This document shows, in pieces, positions 13,240-22,079 of a stretch of 64,000 nucleotides of DNA. The stretch lies in the NCBI GenBank assembly GCA_947176755.1, contig CAMWRW010000004.1, forward strand, positions 1 to 64,000. Reading direction: 5' to 3'. A program made the translations under genes and the position numbers. The first letter of the stretch is position 1. Each line of letters starts with the position of its first letter. This DNA is from an uncultured Porphyromonadaceae bacterium. GTDB lineage: Bacteria; Bacteroidota; Bacteroidia; Bacteroidales; Muribaculaceae. The notes below the pieces were generated by a model. It was not told the DNA's origin. It saw only the letters and a list, made by a program, of their open reading frames with translations, and did not search any database.

Positions 13240-14196
13240 ATGAATACAATTCTGGAAATAGACAACCTCAGCAAGCGATTTGCCAATGTTGTTGCATTAG
13301 ACAATGTCTCGCTCGCTGTTGAGAAAGGCTCAATCCTGGGACTGTTAGGCCCGAACGGAGCCGGAAAGACGACACTTCTCCGGATAATCAACGGACTTCT
13401 GACCATTGATTGCGGAACAGTCAAGGTGCAGGACGAGAATGTATCGCTCAAGACATCGAAACATATTGGATATATGCCCGAAGAGCGCGGGCTCTACGAC
13501 AACATGACCATCACGAATCAGATTCTCTTTTTCGGCCAACTCAAAGGAGGAGACGTGAAGAGGATGAGAGAGGTGATGGATGAATATCTGGAGCTGTTCA
13601 ATTTAAAAGGACAAGAGCACAGAAAAGTAAAAGAGCTGTCGAAAGGAAACCAACAAAAGGTGCAGATTATCGCCACATTGGTCCACGAACCGGCACTCGT
13701 GATACTTGACGAACCGTTCAGCGGCTTTGATCCAATCAACGGGGCGCTCCTGCAAGAACTTATCTCACGTCTTCATTCAAGAGGGACAACAATTATTCTG
13801 TCGTCACACAATATGCACGCTGTCGAGGAGATGTGCACTCACATAGCCCTTGTCAATCATGGGCATATACTTCTCAGCGGGAAACTGGAAGATGTGAAAG
13901 AGGCAAATAAGACCGACGAGTTGAATGTGATCACACGAACGCCCCTCACTCTCGATTTCCTGATTGATGGCGGGAAAGTCGAAGAGATTGAGGAGACCGC
14001 AACAAGACAAGGGCGCAAAGGTTACTCCTATAGGATAAAGAAAAAGTCAGGAGTCCACAATGCCAGCTTGCTTTCCGACATAGGTATGCAAGCCGAAGTG
14101 ACACTGTTTGAAGAGGCCCTCCCCTCTCTTAATGACATATTTATCAGCTATACAAAAGAAAACCCTGCAAAACCGGAAACCGATGAGCCAGCTTAA
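13240..14196 (+). CDS. ABC transporter ATP-binding protein (NatA-like)
   Basis: Walker A LLGPNGAGKTTLLRII; LSKGNQQKVQIIATLVHEPALVILDEPFSGFDP; DUF4162-like C-terminus. Confidence 0.93.
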   Translation: MNTILEIDNLSKRFANVVALDNVSLAVEKGSILGLLGPNGAGKTTLLRIINGLLTIDCGTVKVQDENVSLKTSKHIGYMPEERGLYDNMTITNQILFFGQLKGGDVKRMREVMDEYLELFNLKGQEHRKVKELSKGNQQKVQIIATLVHEPALVILDEPFSGFDPINGALLQELISRLHSRGTTIILSSHNMHAVEEMCTHIALVNHGHILLSGKLEDVKEANKTDELNVITRTPLTLDFLIDGGKVEEIEETATRQGRKGYSYRIKKKSGVHNASLLSDIGMQAEVTLFEEALPSLNDIFISYTKENPAKPETDEPA

Positions 14197-15076
14197 ATTA
14201 TTGATTAAAACAGAATATCTGACCGAGATAAAATCGAAGTCGTTTTGGCTCGGAACCATCTTGATTCCTATCGTTGTGATAGGTTTCGGAGTTTTCGCGG
14301 GCTTCATGATGTCGGATGAAGTTGCCAAGGCTGTGAGTCCGACCACTCCCGAGCCGGGAGAGATGACGGATGCACAGGCAGCCGGAATGCTTGTCGGACT
14401 TTTCCTTGCCCTCTTCCTCATAGCCTACGGCTCTTCTATCTATCAGAAGGTAAGAAAAGAAAAGGTGAACCGCATTATGGAAGTGCTCGCCACCTGCGTC
14501 ACCGGCCGAATGATGATGATATCCAAGATCATATCTGTGGCTTTAATCGGACTGACACAGATTGCGATCTGGTTCGTTCTGATAATGGGGGCTGCCATTG
14601 CCGCAGTCATAGTGTTCTCGCCTGACATTCCGTGGGAAATATTCCGGAATCCCAAGATATATGTTGCGGGTATCTGGTCACTTCTTTTCTTTATCGGAGG
14701 CTATGTTTTCTACGGGTCAATATATGCCGCGTGCGGCGCAATGACCGATAAGGACAATGAGAATCAGACTTATATGACGGTCCTGACATTCCTCTTGCTG
14801 GGGTCATTCTACGTTGAACAGTTCGCGGCGACCCATCCCACAAACGCATTCGTGACCGTGTGCAGCTTCATTCCATTCACGGCTCCGGCAATCGGCGCGG
14901 TGAACGCGGTTAGCGGAATGGTTCCTTTGTGGCAATCGCTGCTATCTCTGGGCGTGCTCTTCGTTTTCGCCTGGTTAGCAGTCAACATTTCCGGAAAGAT
15001 ATATACGAGTTCTATCCTTCTGAAAGGACGCAAATTCACACTCTCCGATATATGGTTGTTTATGAAAATGAAATAA
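14183..15076 (+). CDS. ABC-2-type permease (NatB-like)
   Basis: Starts MSQLKLLIKTEYLTEIKSKSFWLGTILIPI; VRKEKVNRIMEVLATCVTGRMMMISKI; multiple TM segments; overlaps ATPase gene by 14 bp. Confidence 0.9.
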   Translation: MSQLKLLIKTEYLTEIKSKSFWLGTILIPIVVIGFGVFAGFMMSDEVAKAVSPTTPEPGEMTDAQAAGMLVGLFLALFLIAYGSSIYQKVRKEKVNRIMEVLATCVTGRMMMISKIISVALIGLTQIAIWFVLIMGAAIAAVIVFSPDIPWEIFRNPKIYVAGIWSLLFFIGGYVFYGSIYAACGAMTDKDNENQTYMTVLTFLLLGSFYVEQFAATHPTNAFVTVCSFIPFTAPAIGAVNAVSGMVPLWQSLLSLGVLFVFAWLAVNISGKIYTSSILLKGRKFTLSDIWLFMKMK

Positions 15077-15088
15077 CCACGGAATCCA

Positions 15089-15134
15089 GAAAACATAAAA
15101 CGCGCGCCACTCCGGACGCGCGTTTTATGTTTTC
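15089..15134. terminator. Bidirectional terminator between ABC permease and GltD/NfnB-like gene
   Basis: aaaacataaaacgcgcg / cgcgcgttttatgtttt perfect stem of at least 17 bp with 10-nt loop between convergent genes. Confidence 0.88.
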
Positions 15135-15146
15135 TTGGAATCGAAG

Positions 15147-16652
15147 TTACAATTCTATCTGTTCCATAGCTTCTTCAAAAGCCTTGGCCATCGAAGCGGC
15201 GGCTTTCCGGCCGTCGCCCATTGCAAGAATGACAGTGGAGGGTCCACGGACAATGTCGCCGCCGGCATATATGGCGGAAGCGGAAGATTTCATTGATTCC
15301 TCATCGACGATAATCTCCCCATATCTTGACAGGGAGAGCCCGGGAAGAGTGGAGGGAGGATTCGGAAGATAGCCGACACTGATCACAACCAGATCCACAT
15401 CGACTTCTTCAATCGCATCGGGAATCTCCACCGGCCTGCGGCGCCCCGATTCATCAGGCGCTCCAAGTTCCATTTTCTGCAAACGCATTCCTTTGAGGTA
15501 GCCACGTTCATCGGCAACATATTCAACCGGATTGCTGAGAGTTATGAATTCAACACCTTCCTCCCTGGCATGGCGAATTTCCTCTTTGCGCGCAGGCATC
15601 TCATCAAAACCTCGCCTATAGACAATCATCGCGCGTTCGGCACCCATCCTGACCGCGCATCTGACAGCATCGATCGCAGTATTGCCGCCACCAATCACAG
15701 CTACACGACGACCGCGCAATGCCACACCGTTTACTCCGAACACACCGGGACCAACCAGACAGAGACGAATAAGATACTCATTTGCAGTCATGACGCCCGG
15801 AAGATTTTCTCCCGGAATTCCCATGAACCGAGGACGCCCCGCCCCCGTGGCGACATAGATTCCTTTAAAGCCCTGTCGATGGAGATCTTCGTACGTGAGA
15901 GTTCTTCCTATGAAGCAATCCTTCCGAAATTCAACACCGATTTTTTTAAGTTTCCTTATTTCGTGGTCAACAATAGCATTAGGAAGACAAAATTCAGGGA
16001 TTCCATATTTGAGGACCCCGCCTAACTGACTAAGAGCTTCAAAAACTGTGACATGATAACCCCGTCGGCACATGTCGCCTGCAAAAGCGAGTCCGGACGG
16101 ACCGGAACCTACAACAGCCACTTTCATTGGATAGAAATGTCGCGGTTTCTCCTTTTCCTGGCTTTCTTCCGAGGAGTCTTCTTCGGACACGGGATGGATG
16201 TAGTTTGTGACATTTCTTTCGAAATCCGCGGCATATCTTTCAAGATTACCGATTGCCACAGGCTGCTTCCCCATTTTGATATAAATGCAGGCTGCTTCAC
16301 ACTGTTTTTCCTGGGGACACACGCGACCGCAAACCGCCGGAAGAACAGTGGTTCTGTCGAGAATCTTCATAGCTCCGGGGAAGTCGCGCCGCTGAATATG
16401 CTTAATGAAGCCGGGAATATCATTATGGACGGGACAACCTTTGATACATCCCGGATCTGGACAGTCAAGACACCTTGTCGCCTCGAGAACAGCTTGTTCG
16501 AGGCTTAAACCTTCGCTGACCTCCCGATTATTAGTGACCCTGAATTCGGGGCTCAATTCCGGCATTTTAACACGCGGGATTGCAGTCCGCTGCTTAGGGG
16601 TCATTTCATCCCTTAGGCGTGCACGCCATGTTTCATTTCTGTCGGTTCTCAT
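15147..16652 (-). CDS. NfnB/GltD-like NAD(P)-dependent oxidoreductase large subunit
   Basis: N-terminal Fe-S cysteines CLDCPDPGCIKGCPVHNDIPGFI...VCGRVCPQEKQCEAACI; FAD site VAVVGSGPSGLAFAGDM; NAD(P) site VAVIGGGNTAIDAVRCAVRMGAERAMIVYRRGFDEMPARKEEI. Confidence 0.88.
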   Translation of the reverse strand: MRTDRNETWRARLRDEMTPKQRTAIPRVKMPELSPEFRVTNNREVSEGLSLEQAVLEATRCLDCPDPGCIKGCPVHNDIPGFIKHIQRRDFPGAMKILDRTTVLPAVCGRVCPQEKQCEAACIYIKMGKQPVAIGNLERYAADFERNVTNYIHPVSEEDSSEESQEKEKPRHFYPMKVAVVGSGPSGLAFAGDMCRRGYHVTVFEALSQLGGVLKYGIPEFCLPNAIVDHEIRKLKKIGVEFRKDCFIGRTLTYEDLHRQGFKGIYVATGAGRPRFMGIPGENLPGVMTANEYLIRLCLVGPGVFGVNGVALRGRRVAVIGGGNTAIDAVRCAVRMGAERAMIVYRRGFDEMPARKEEIRHAREEGVEFITLSNPVEYVADERGYLKGMRLQKMELGAPDESGRRRPVEIPDAIEEVDVDLVVISVGYLPNPPSTLPGLSLSRYGEIIVDEESMKSSASAIYAGGDIVRGPSTVILAMGDGRKAAASMAKAFEEAMEQIEL

Positions 16653-17410
16653 TCGTAAAGTCTCTGACGGTTTAACATAGAATCGAAATCAACAAGATGG
16701 GCATTGAAGATGGGACCATCCGTACAAGTCTGCTTTCTTTCCCCACCCACCATCACTCGGCAAACGCCACAGAGTCCGATTCCGTCAATCATGAGCATAT
16801 TCAGAAGACAATCCGCCTCCACGCCCTGTCGTCGCGTTTCGTCGGCCAGACGTTTCATCATCAGTGTCGGACCGGACATGATCACCTTGTCAACCTTACC
16901 TTCATACATCATTCTCGAAGCTATGAGCAAGAAAGTATCCTCTTCGGCCCGCAGGACCTCATCGGAGGAAGCGTTAATTTCCGGGAGAAGGCAATGCATC
17001 TGGGAGGAAAACTCAGAAACAATTGCGGCAACATGGCAACCTCGGGTTCTGGCGGTCCTCATCAGAGGCAGCAGAGGGACAAAACCCGAGCCATCGCCAC
17101 AGAATAACAGGCGCTTCCCCTCGGGAATATCGGCAGCGATTCCCAGAGGGCCGAGGAGATCCGGAAGATGTTGCGAACGGCGGAGGATGTCCAATATGTT
17201 GTCGAGACCGTCACCACGATGGATGATGATATCAATAAGTCCCAGCTCCGGGTCAGTAGCCACAATAGAGAATGGAATCCGTTGTCCATCTTCAGAAAAC
17301 TTGATTATGACAAAGTTTCCGGGTTGAGCCTTGACCGCAATGTTGGCATTCTGAATTCTGACCCTGACAGTCTTCTCGGAATATGGAAGTATGTCAATTA
17401 TCTCATTCAT
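16649..17410 (-). CDS. NfnA-like ferredoxin-NADP reductase small subunit (FAD/[2Fe-2S])
   Basis: Probable start at MNEIIDILPYSEKTVRVRI; CGDGSGFVPLLPLMRTAR; Fe-S motif DGIGLCGVCRVMVGGERKQTCTDGPIFNAHLVDFD; overlaps large subunit start by 4 bp. ORF track start 17449. Confidence 0.85.
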   Translation of the reverse strand: MNEIIDILPYSEKTVRVRIQNANIAVKAQPGNFVIIKFSEDGQRIPFSIVATDPELGLIDIIIHRGDGLDNILDILRRSQHLPDLLGPLGIAADIPEGKRLLFCGDGSGFVPLLPLMRTARTRGCHVAAIVSEFSSQMHCLLPEINASSDEVLRAEEDTFLLIASRMMYEGKVDKVIMSGPTLMMKRLADETRRQGVEADCLLNMLMIDGIGLCGVCRVMVGGERKQTCTDGPIFNAHLVDFDSMLNRQRLYE

Positions 17411-17456
17411 GGTTTTAAATTTATGAATACAAGGAGGGAAGGATTGCAAAAATACT

Positions 17457-17494
17457 AAAAAATCGGCATCTCCGGAGGGAGACGCCGATTTTTT
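17457..17494 (-). terminator. Intrinsic terminator after ROK kinase gene
   Basis: aaaaaatcggcatctcc / ggagacgccgatttttt with one wobble (U-G on minus-strand RNA), tetraloop, T/A tracts. Confidence 0.85.
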
Positions 17495-17511
17495 ATTATA
17501 AACAGGTCGGA

Positions 17512-18588
17512 TTATTTTGCAGTAGGAGTAGTTGTCGAACTCGCCGTATAATCAGCCTCGATTTCGCGCGAAGGATCAATCACGGGCGTTGACTGCTTAG
17601 TGTTGGGGTTGGGAGATTCAGACCGATATTTGGCTTCCCAACCGAGGGCAGAAGCACCGAGAACCGCAGCATCGCTTTCCTTGAGTTCGGAAACAATGAT
17701 TTTCGTTTTACCGCGGAAAATGGGCATAAGGTTCTTTTCAAATGACTCGCGAAGCGGTTTGAGAAGGAGGTCGCCACTCTTCGCAAGGCCACCGAAAATG
17801 ATGATTGCCTGCGGGCTTGAGAAAGCCACCATGTCGGCGAAAGCCTCTCCGAGGAGATTGCCGGTGAAAGTAAATATTTCCTTTGCAATCTTATCTCCGG
17901 CGACAGCTGCATCGTAAACATCCTTTGAAGTAATATCCTCAATCGGGAGATCACGAAGCAAAGAGGGCTCGGTGCGCACTTCGAGGTATTCGCGGGCAGT
18001 GCGTGCAACTCCGGTTGCGGAGCAATAAGCCTCAAGACATCCGGTTCGACCGCAACCGCATACACGACCGTTGTTACGTTTCATGATCACATGACCGAGC
18101 TCGCCTGCGTTTCCATCATTACCGTAAACAAGCTGGCCATTGATGACAATACCGGAACCGACACCGGTTCCAAGCGTGATCATGATGAAATCTTTCATTC
18201 CGCGAGCCGCGCCATAGGTCATCTCACCGAGAGCGGCAGCGTTCGCATCGTTCGTGCATGAAACGGGAATTCCACCGAAAGCACGGCTCACCTTTTCTGC
18301 AAGGGGAATCAGCGGACCCCAGGGAAGGTTCGGCGGGTTTACGATTTCTCCGGTATAATAATTTGCGTTCGGAGCTCCGATACCGATACCCTGAATCTGG
18401 TCTTCGGCATCGTTGGCGCGAATCAAACGCATTATTCCTTCATGGAGCTCTGCAACATAATCGTCGAATTCTACATGTTTGCGAGTTTTAACGGAATCGC
18501 TGGCCACAACCTGACCACGGGCATCTACAATTCCGAACACAGTGTTCGTTCCTCCTATATCAATGCCCACCACGTATGGTTTACTCAT
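17512..18588 (-). CDS. ROK-family sugar kinase (glucokinase-like)
   Basis: VGIDIGGTNTVFGIVD, TNDANAAALGEMTYGAARGMKDFIMITLGTGVGSGIV, GHVIMKRNNGRVCGCGRTGCLEAYCS ROK zinc motif. Confidence 0.92.
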   Translation of the reverse strand: MSKPYVVGIDIGGTNTVFGIVDARGQVVASDSVKTRKHVEFDDYVAELHEGIMRLIRANDAEDQIQGIGIGAPNANYYTGEIVNPPNLPWGPLIPLAEKVSRAFGGIPVSCTNDANAAALGEMTYGAARGMKDFIMITLGTGVGSGIVINGQLVYGNDGNAGELGHVIMKRNNGRVCGCGRTGCLEAYCSATGVARTAREYLEVRTEPSLLRDLPIEDITSKDVYDAAVAGDKIAKEIFTFTGNLLGEAFADMVAFSSPQAIIIFGGLAKSGDLLLKPLRESFEKNLMPIFRGKTKIIVSELKESDAAVLGASALGWEAKYRSESPNPNTKQSTPVIDPSREIEADYTASSTTTPTAK

Positions 18589-18814
18589 TGTATTATTCTT
18601 TTAGGGTTATATTGATAATTGTTTGTTTTAACACTTTATTAAGGGCGAACGCCTTAGATTCAAGGAGTCGCTTCAAGCGGCATTGGCCGGGGAAATCCAG
18701 CTTGTTCAGGAGAGTTTTTCAATGGGCTTGTTGCAAAGTTATAAATTTTTTACCTTTTGAACACACAAATAATCGATTTTCTTTATAAACTGAGTGAATT
18801 TTAGAAATTTTAGC

Positions 18815-19094
18815 TTAGACCCCAACCCTCAAGGAAATGATAACGCCAGGGTCACAGAGATACCCTGGATTCAGCCTTGTAGTGTGAGGGAGCTCACATT
18901 CGGACCGGACTATAGTGCTATCTAATCTGAAATATAAAGTTCCATCAATAAAAATTACCTTTGTCCGGCATCTTTCCGGTGAATTTTGCCAATTTCTCCG
19001 GTCACAATGCCCGCATTGCTCCCTACGAGATTGACAAAATTCCCTCGAAAATATGCCGCCCTGACATTAACATTTCTTGTGGGCTGGGGTCTTA
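18815..19094. other. Noncoding region bounded by imperfect 22-bp inverted repeats (TIR-like)
   Basis: ttagaccccaaccctcaaggaa at 18815-18836 matches the reverse complement of 19073-19094 (taagaccccagcccacaagaaa) at 18/22 positions. Internal hairpins, e.g. ccagggt/accctgg at 18846-18868 and tgtgag/ctcaca near 18883-18898. No convincing ORF. Confidence 0.4.
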
Positions 19095-19374
19095 TTTGGG
19101 AAAAATAAGTATGTGTTCAAAATCCATTATGTAATGAGGCAAAATCGGACTTCGACTTCTGTTGCCCGGAAAACCCGTCACGCCATCATTTAAGCCGGGG
19201 AGTTCATCCGGATACGAATTAACACAATACAATAAATATTTTCTAACACATACCTATATAAATCAGCAAATGTAAAAAAATTCAAACCATCGGAAGAGTT
19301 AATTGTTGAAATAATAGAAAAGGCGCCAAGAGCGCAACAATAATAATGGAATTTATCAATTAATATAGAATATT

Positions 19375-21975
19375 ATGAACTTCAACAATTTCACTATTAA
19401 ATCACAGGAAGTTGTGCAGAAGGCCATTGATTATGCCAAACAGGCGGGCCAGCAGCAGATCGAACCTGTCCACCTGTTGAAGGCAATCATCTCAGAAGGT
19501 GAGACCATCGTAAACTTCATCTTCCAGAAGACCGGAGCCAACCTCAACAGCGTACGGTCGCAGGTTGATCAGGAAATCAGCCGACTTCCCAAAGTTTCGG
19601 GAGGAGAAGTCTTCCTGAGCCGCGAATCTAACGAAGCACTGCAGAAAGCCGTGGATTTTTCAAAGTCCATGGGAGATGAATACGTATCCGTCGAAGCCAT
19701 GTTGATGGGGATATTCCTTTCCAAATCCAAGGCATCTCAAATTCTGAAGGATGCGGGCCTTGACGAGAAGAGTCTTAAATCAGCAATCCAAGAATTACGC
19801 AAGGGAAACACAGTAAAGGATCAGAGTGCGGAAGAGACATATCAGGCACTCAGCAAATATGCCATCAATCTTAACGACCGCGCCCGCAACGGCAAACTTG
19901 ACCCTGTAATCGGACGCGATGAGGAAATCCGGCGCGTTCTCCAGATTCTTTCACGCCGCACAAAGAATAATCCAATGCTTGTCGGCGAACCGGGAACCGG
20001 TAAAACTGCAATTGCGGAAGGCCTTGCAATGAGAATTGTCAGAGGCGATGTTCCGGAAAATCTGAAGTCAAAACAGATTTATTCTCTTGATATGGGAGCT
20101 CTGGTGGCCGGGGCCAAATATAAGGGCGAATTTGAGGAGCGTCTGAAGGCTATTGTGAACGAAGTGACACAAAGCGACGGCGAGATTATTCTTTTCATTG
20201 ATGAAATTCACACCCTCGTCGGCGCCGGAAAGGGAGAAGGAGCGATGGATGCGGCCAACATTCTAAAGCCTGCTCTTGCCCGAGGAGAACTTCGTTCAAT
20301 CGGAGCCACAACCCTTGACGAATACCAAAAATATTTCGAGAAAGATAAGGCCCTTGAGCGTCGTTTCCAGAAGGTTATGGTAGACGAACCGGATGAGATG
20401 GCGGCTATATCGATTCTTCGAGGATTGAAGGAGCGCTATGAAAACCATCATAAGGTAAGGATTATGGATGAGGCGATAATCGCCTCGGTTCAGTTATCGG
20501 TCCGTTACATCACCGACCGCTTCCTTCCCGACAAGGCAATCGACCTTATTGACGAGGCGGCCTCGAAGCTTCGACTTGAAATGGACTCCCAGCCTCAGGC
20601 GCTTGATGAAGCAGCCCGAAAGATTAAACAACTTGAAATTGAGCGGGAGGCAATCAAACGGGAGAATGACACATACAAGCTGAAAGAGATTGATGAAGAT
20701 CTCGCTAATCTGCGCGATACGGAAAAATCATTACGCGCGAAATGGCAGGCAGAAAAAACCGAAATCAACAAGATTCAGCAGAACAAGATAGATATTGAGA
20801 ACCTGAAAGTGGAAGCCGACCGCGCAGAACGCGAGGGAGACTACGCTAAAGTTGCGGAAATTCGCTATTCGAAGATCAAGCAGAAAGAGGATGAGAATGC
20901 AGCCATTCAGGTTAAACTCAAGGAGCTTCAGGGAGAAGGCGCGATGATCAAAGAGGAAGTCGATGCTGAAGATATCGCTGAAGTTGTGAGCCGCTGGACG
21001 GGAATTCCGGTGAAGAAGATGGCTCAAAGCGAGAAGGAGAAACTTCTTCACCTTGAAGAGGAACTTCACCACCGCGTAGTCGGTCAGGAAGAGGCTATCA
21101 AGGCAGTTTCGGACGCAGTTCGCCGCTCACGCGCAGGTCTGAACGATCCACGTCGACCGATAGGTTCGTTCATCTTCCTCGGCACGACCGGTGTCGGAAA
21201 GACAGAGCTTGCTAAGGCACTTGCGGAGTATCTGTTTGATGACGAAGACATGATGACGCGAATCGATATGTCGGAATACATGGAGAAACACAGCGTGTCA
21301 CGACTCGTCGGAGCGCCTCCGGGATATGTCGGTTATGAAGAGGGCGGTCAGCTGACCGAAGCTGTGAGACGTAAACCATACAGCGTTGTCCTGTTTGATG
21401 AGATCGAGAAGGCTAACCCGGATGTGTTCAACATTCTTCTCCAGGTGCTTGACGATGGTCGTCTCACGGATAATAAGGGACGTTTCATTAACTTCAAGAA
21501 CACTATTATCATTATGACCTCGAATATGGGCAGCGATATCATTCGCGAGAAGTTCACGGGCTTTAATGATAAGGACGAAGCTGAGAAACAGAATATCATC
21601 TCGACCACGAAGCAGGATGTGATGGACCGTCTGAAACAGATAATCCGTCCGGAGTTCCTCAACCGTATAGATGAGACAGTAATGTTCACGCCTCTCGACA
21701 AGAAGGAAATTCTTGAAATCGTTGAGCTTCAGGTTAAGAGTGTCCAGAAGATGCTTGCTTCAAACGGAATCGAGCTTAAGGTGACAAAAGATGCACTTGA
21801 GCTGCTTGCCGAAGATGGATACGATCCTGAATTCGGAGCACGCCCCGTGAAACGTACTATTCAGAGAATGGTGCTTAATCAACTGTCAAAGGATATTCTT
21901 GCACAGAAAGTTGATCGCGAACATCCGATTATCATTGACCGGGAAGGCGATGAGCTTGTGTTTAAAAACAAGTAA
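19375..21975 (+). CDS. clpB: ATP-dependent chaperone ClpB
   Basis: Two AAA+ modules: [27 protein letters not shown] and [24 protein letters not shown]; middle coiled-coil; [13 protein letters not shown]-type C-terminus ([15 protein letters not shown]). Confidence 0.98.
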   Translation: MNFNNFTIKSQEVVQKAIDYAKQAGQQQIEPVHLLKAIISEGETIVNFIFQKTGANLNSVRSQVDQEISRLPKVSGGEVFLSRESNEALQKAVDFSKSMGDEYVSVEAMLMGIFLSKSKASQILKDAGLDEKSLKSAIQELRKGNTVKDQSAEETYQALSKYAINLNDRARNGKLDPVIGRDEEIRRVLQILSRRTKNNPMLVGEPGTGKTAIAEGLAMRIVRGDVPENLKSKQIYSLDMGALVAGAKYKGEFEERLKAIVNEVTQSDGEIILFIDEIHTLVGAGKGEGAMDAANILKPALARGELRSIGATTLDEYQKYFEKDKALERRFQKVMVDEPDEMAAISILRGLKERYENHHKVRIMDEAIIASVQLSVRYITDRFLPDKAIDLIDEAASKLRLEMDSQPQALDEAARKIKQLEIEREAIKRENDTYKLKEIDEDLANLRDTEKSLRAKWQAEKTEINKIQQNKIDIENLKVEADRAEREGDYAKVAEIRYSKIKQKEDENAAIQVKLKELQGEGAMIKEEVDAEDIAEVVSRWTGIPVKKMAQSEKEKLLHLEEELHHRVVGQEEAIKAVSDAVRRSRAGLNDPRRPIGSFIFLGTTGVGKTELAKALAEYLFDDEDMMTRIDMSEYMEKHSVSRLVGAPPGYVGYEEGGQLTEAVRRKPYSVVLFDEIEKANPDVFNILLQVLDDGRLTDNKGRFINFKNTIIIMTSNMGSDIIREKFTGFNDKDEAEKQNIISTTKQDVMDRLKQIIRPEFLNRIDETVMFTPLDKKEILEIVELQVKSVQKMLASNGIELKVTKDALELLAEDGYDPEFGARPVKRTIQRMVLNQLSKDILAQKVDREHPIIIDREGDELVFKNK

Positions 21976-21997
21976 GCAATTTATTATACAAAGCATT

Positions 21998-22028
21998 AAG
22001 AGGTTATGTCTTAAGGACATAACCTCTT
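21998..22028 (+). terminator. Intrinsic terminator after clpB
   Basis: aagaggttatgtc / gacataacctctt perfect 13-bp stem, 5-nt loop, then TTTT. Confidence 0.9.
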
Positions 22029-22065
22029 TTTTCATATCCACGAGCGAAAGTTTCCGGAAAATCGT

Positions 22066-22073
22066 TAATTTTG
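22066..22073 (+). promoter_or_regulatory. Candidate -7 element TAATTTTG immediately upstream of secreted protein gene
   Basis: Exact TAnnTTTG match, only 6 nt before ATG at 22080. No clear -33 TTTG at canonical spacing. Confidence 0.4.
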
Positions 22074-22079
22074 TAAATT

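Noticed and set aside
15147-16652. Simple glutamate synthase small-subunit (GltD) assignment
   Set aside because: Adjacent overlapping PyrK/FNR-like partner and absence of gltB nearby favour an Nfn-type complex.
18837-18848. 12-mer atgataacgcca shared with 61897-61908 as a dispersed repeat
   Set aside because: Flanking sequence does not align; a 12-mer match between two intergenic regions in 64 kb is plausible by chance.
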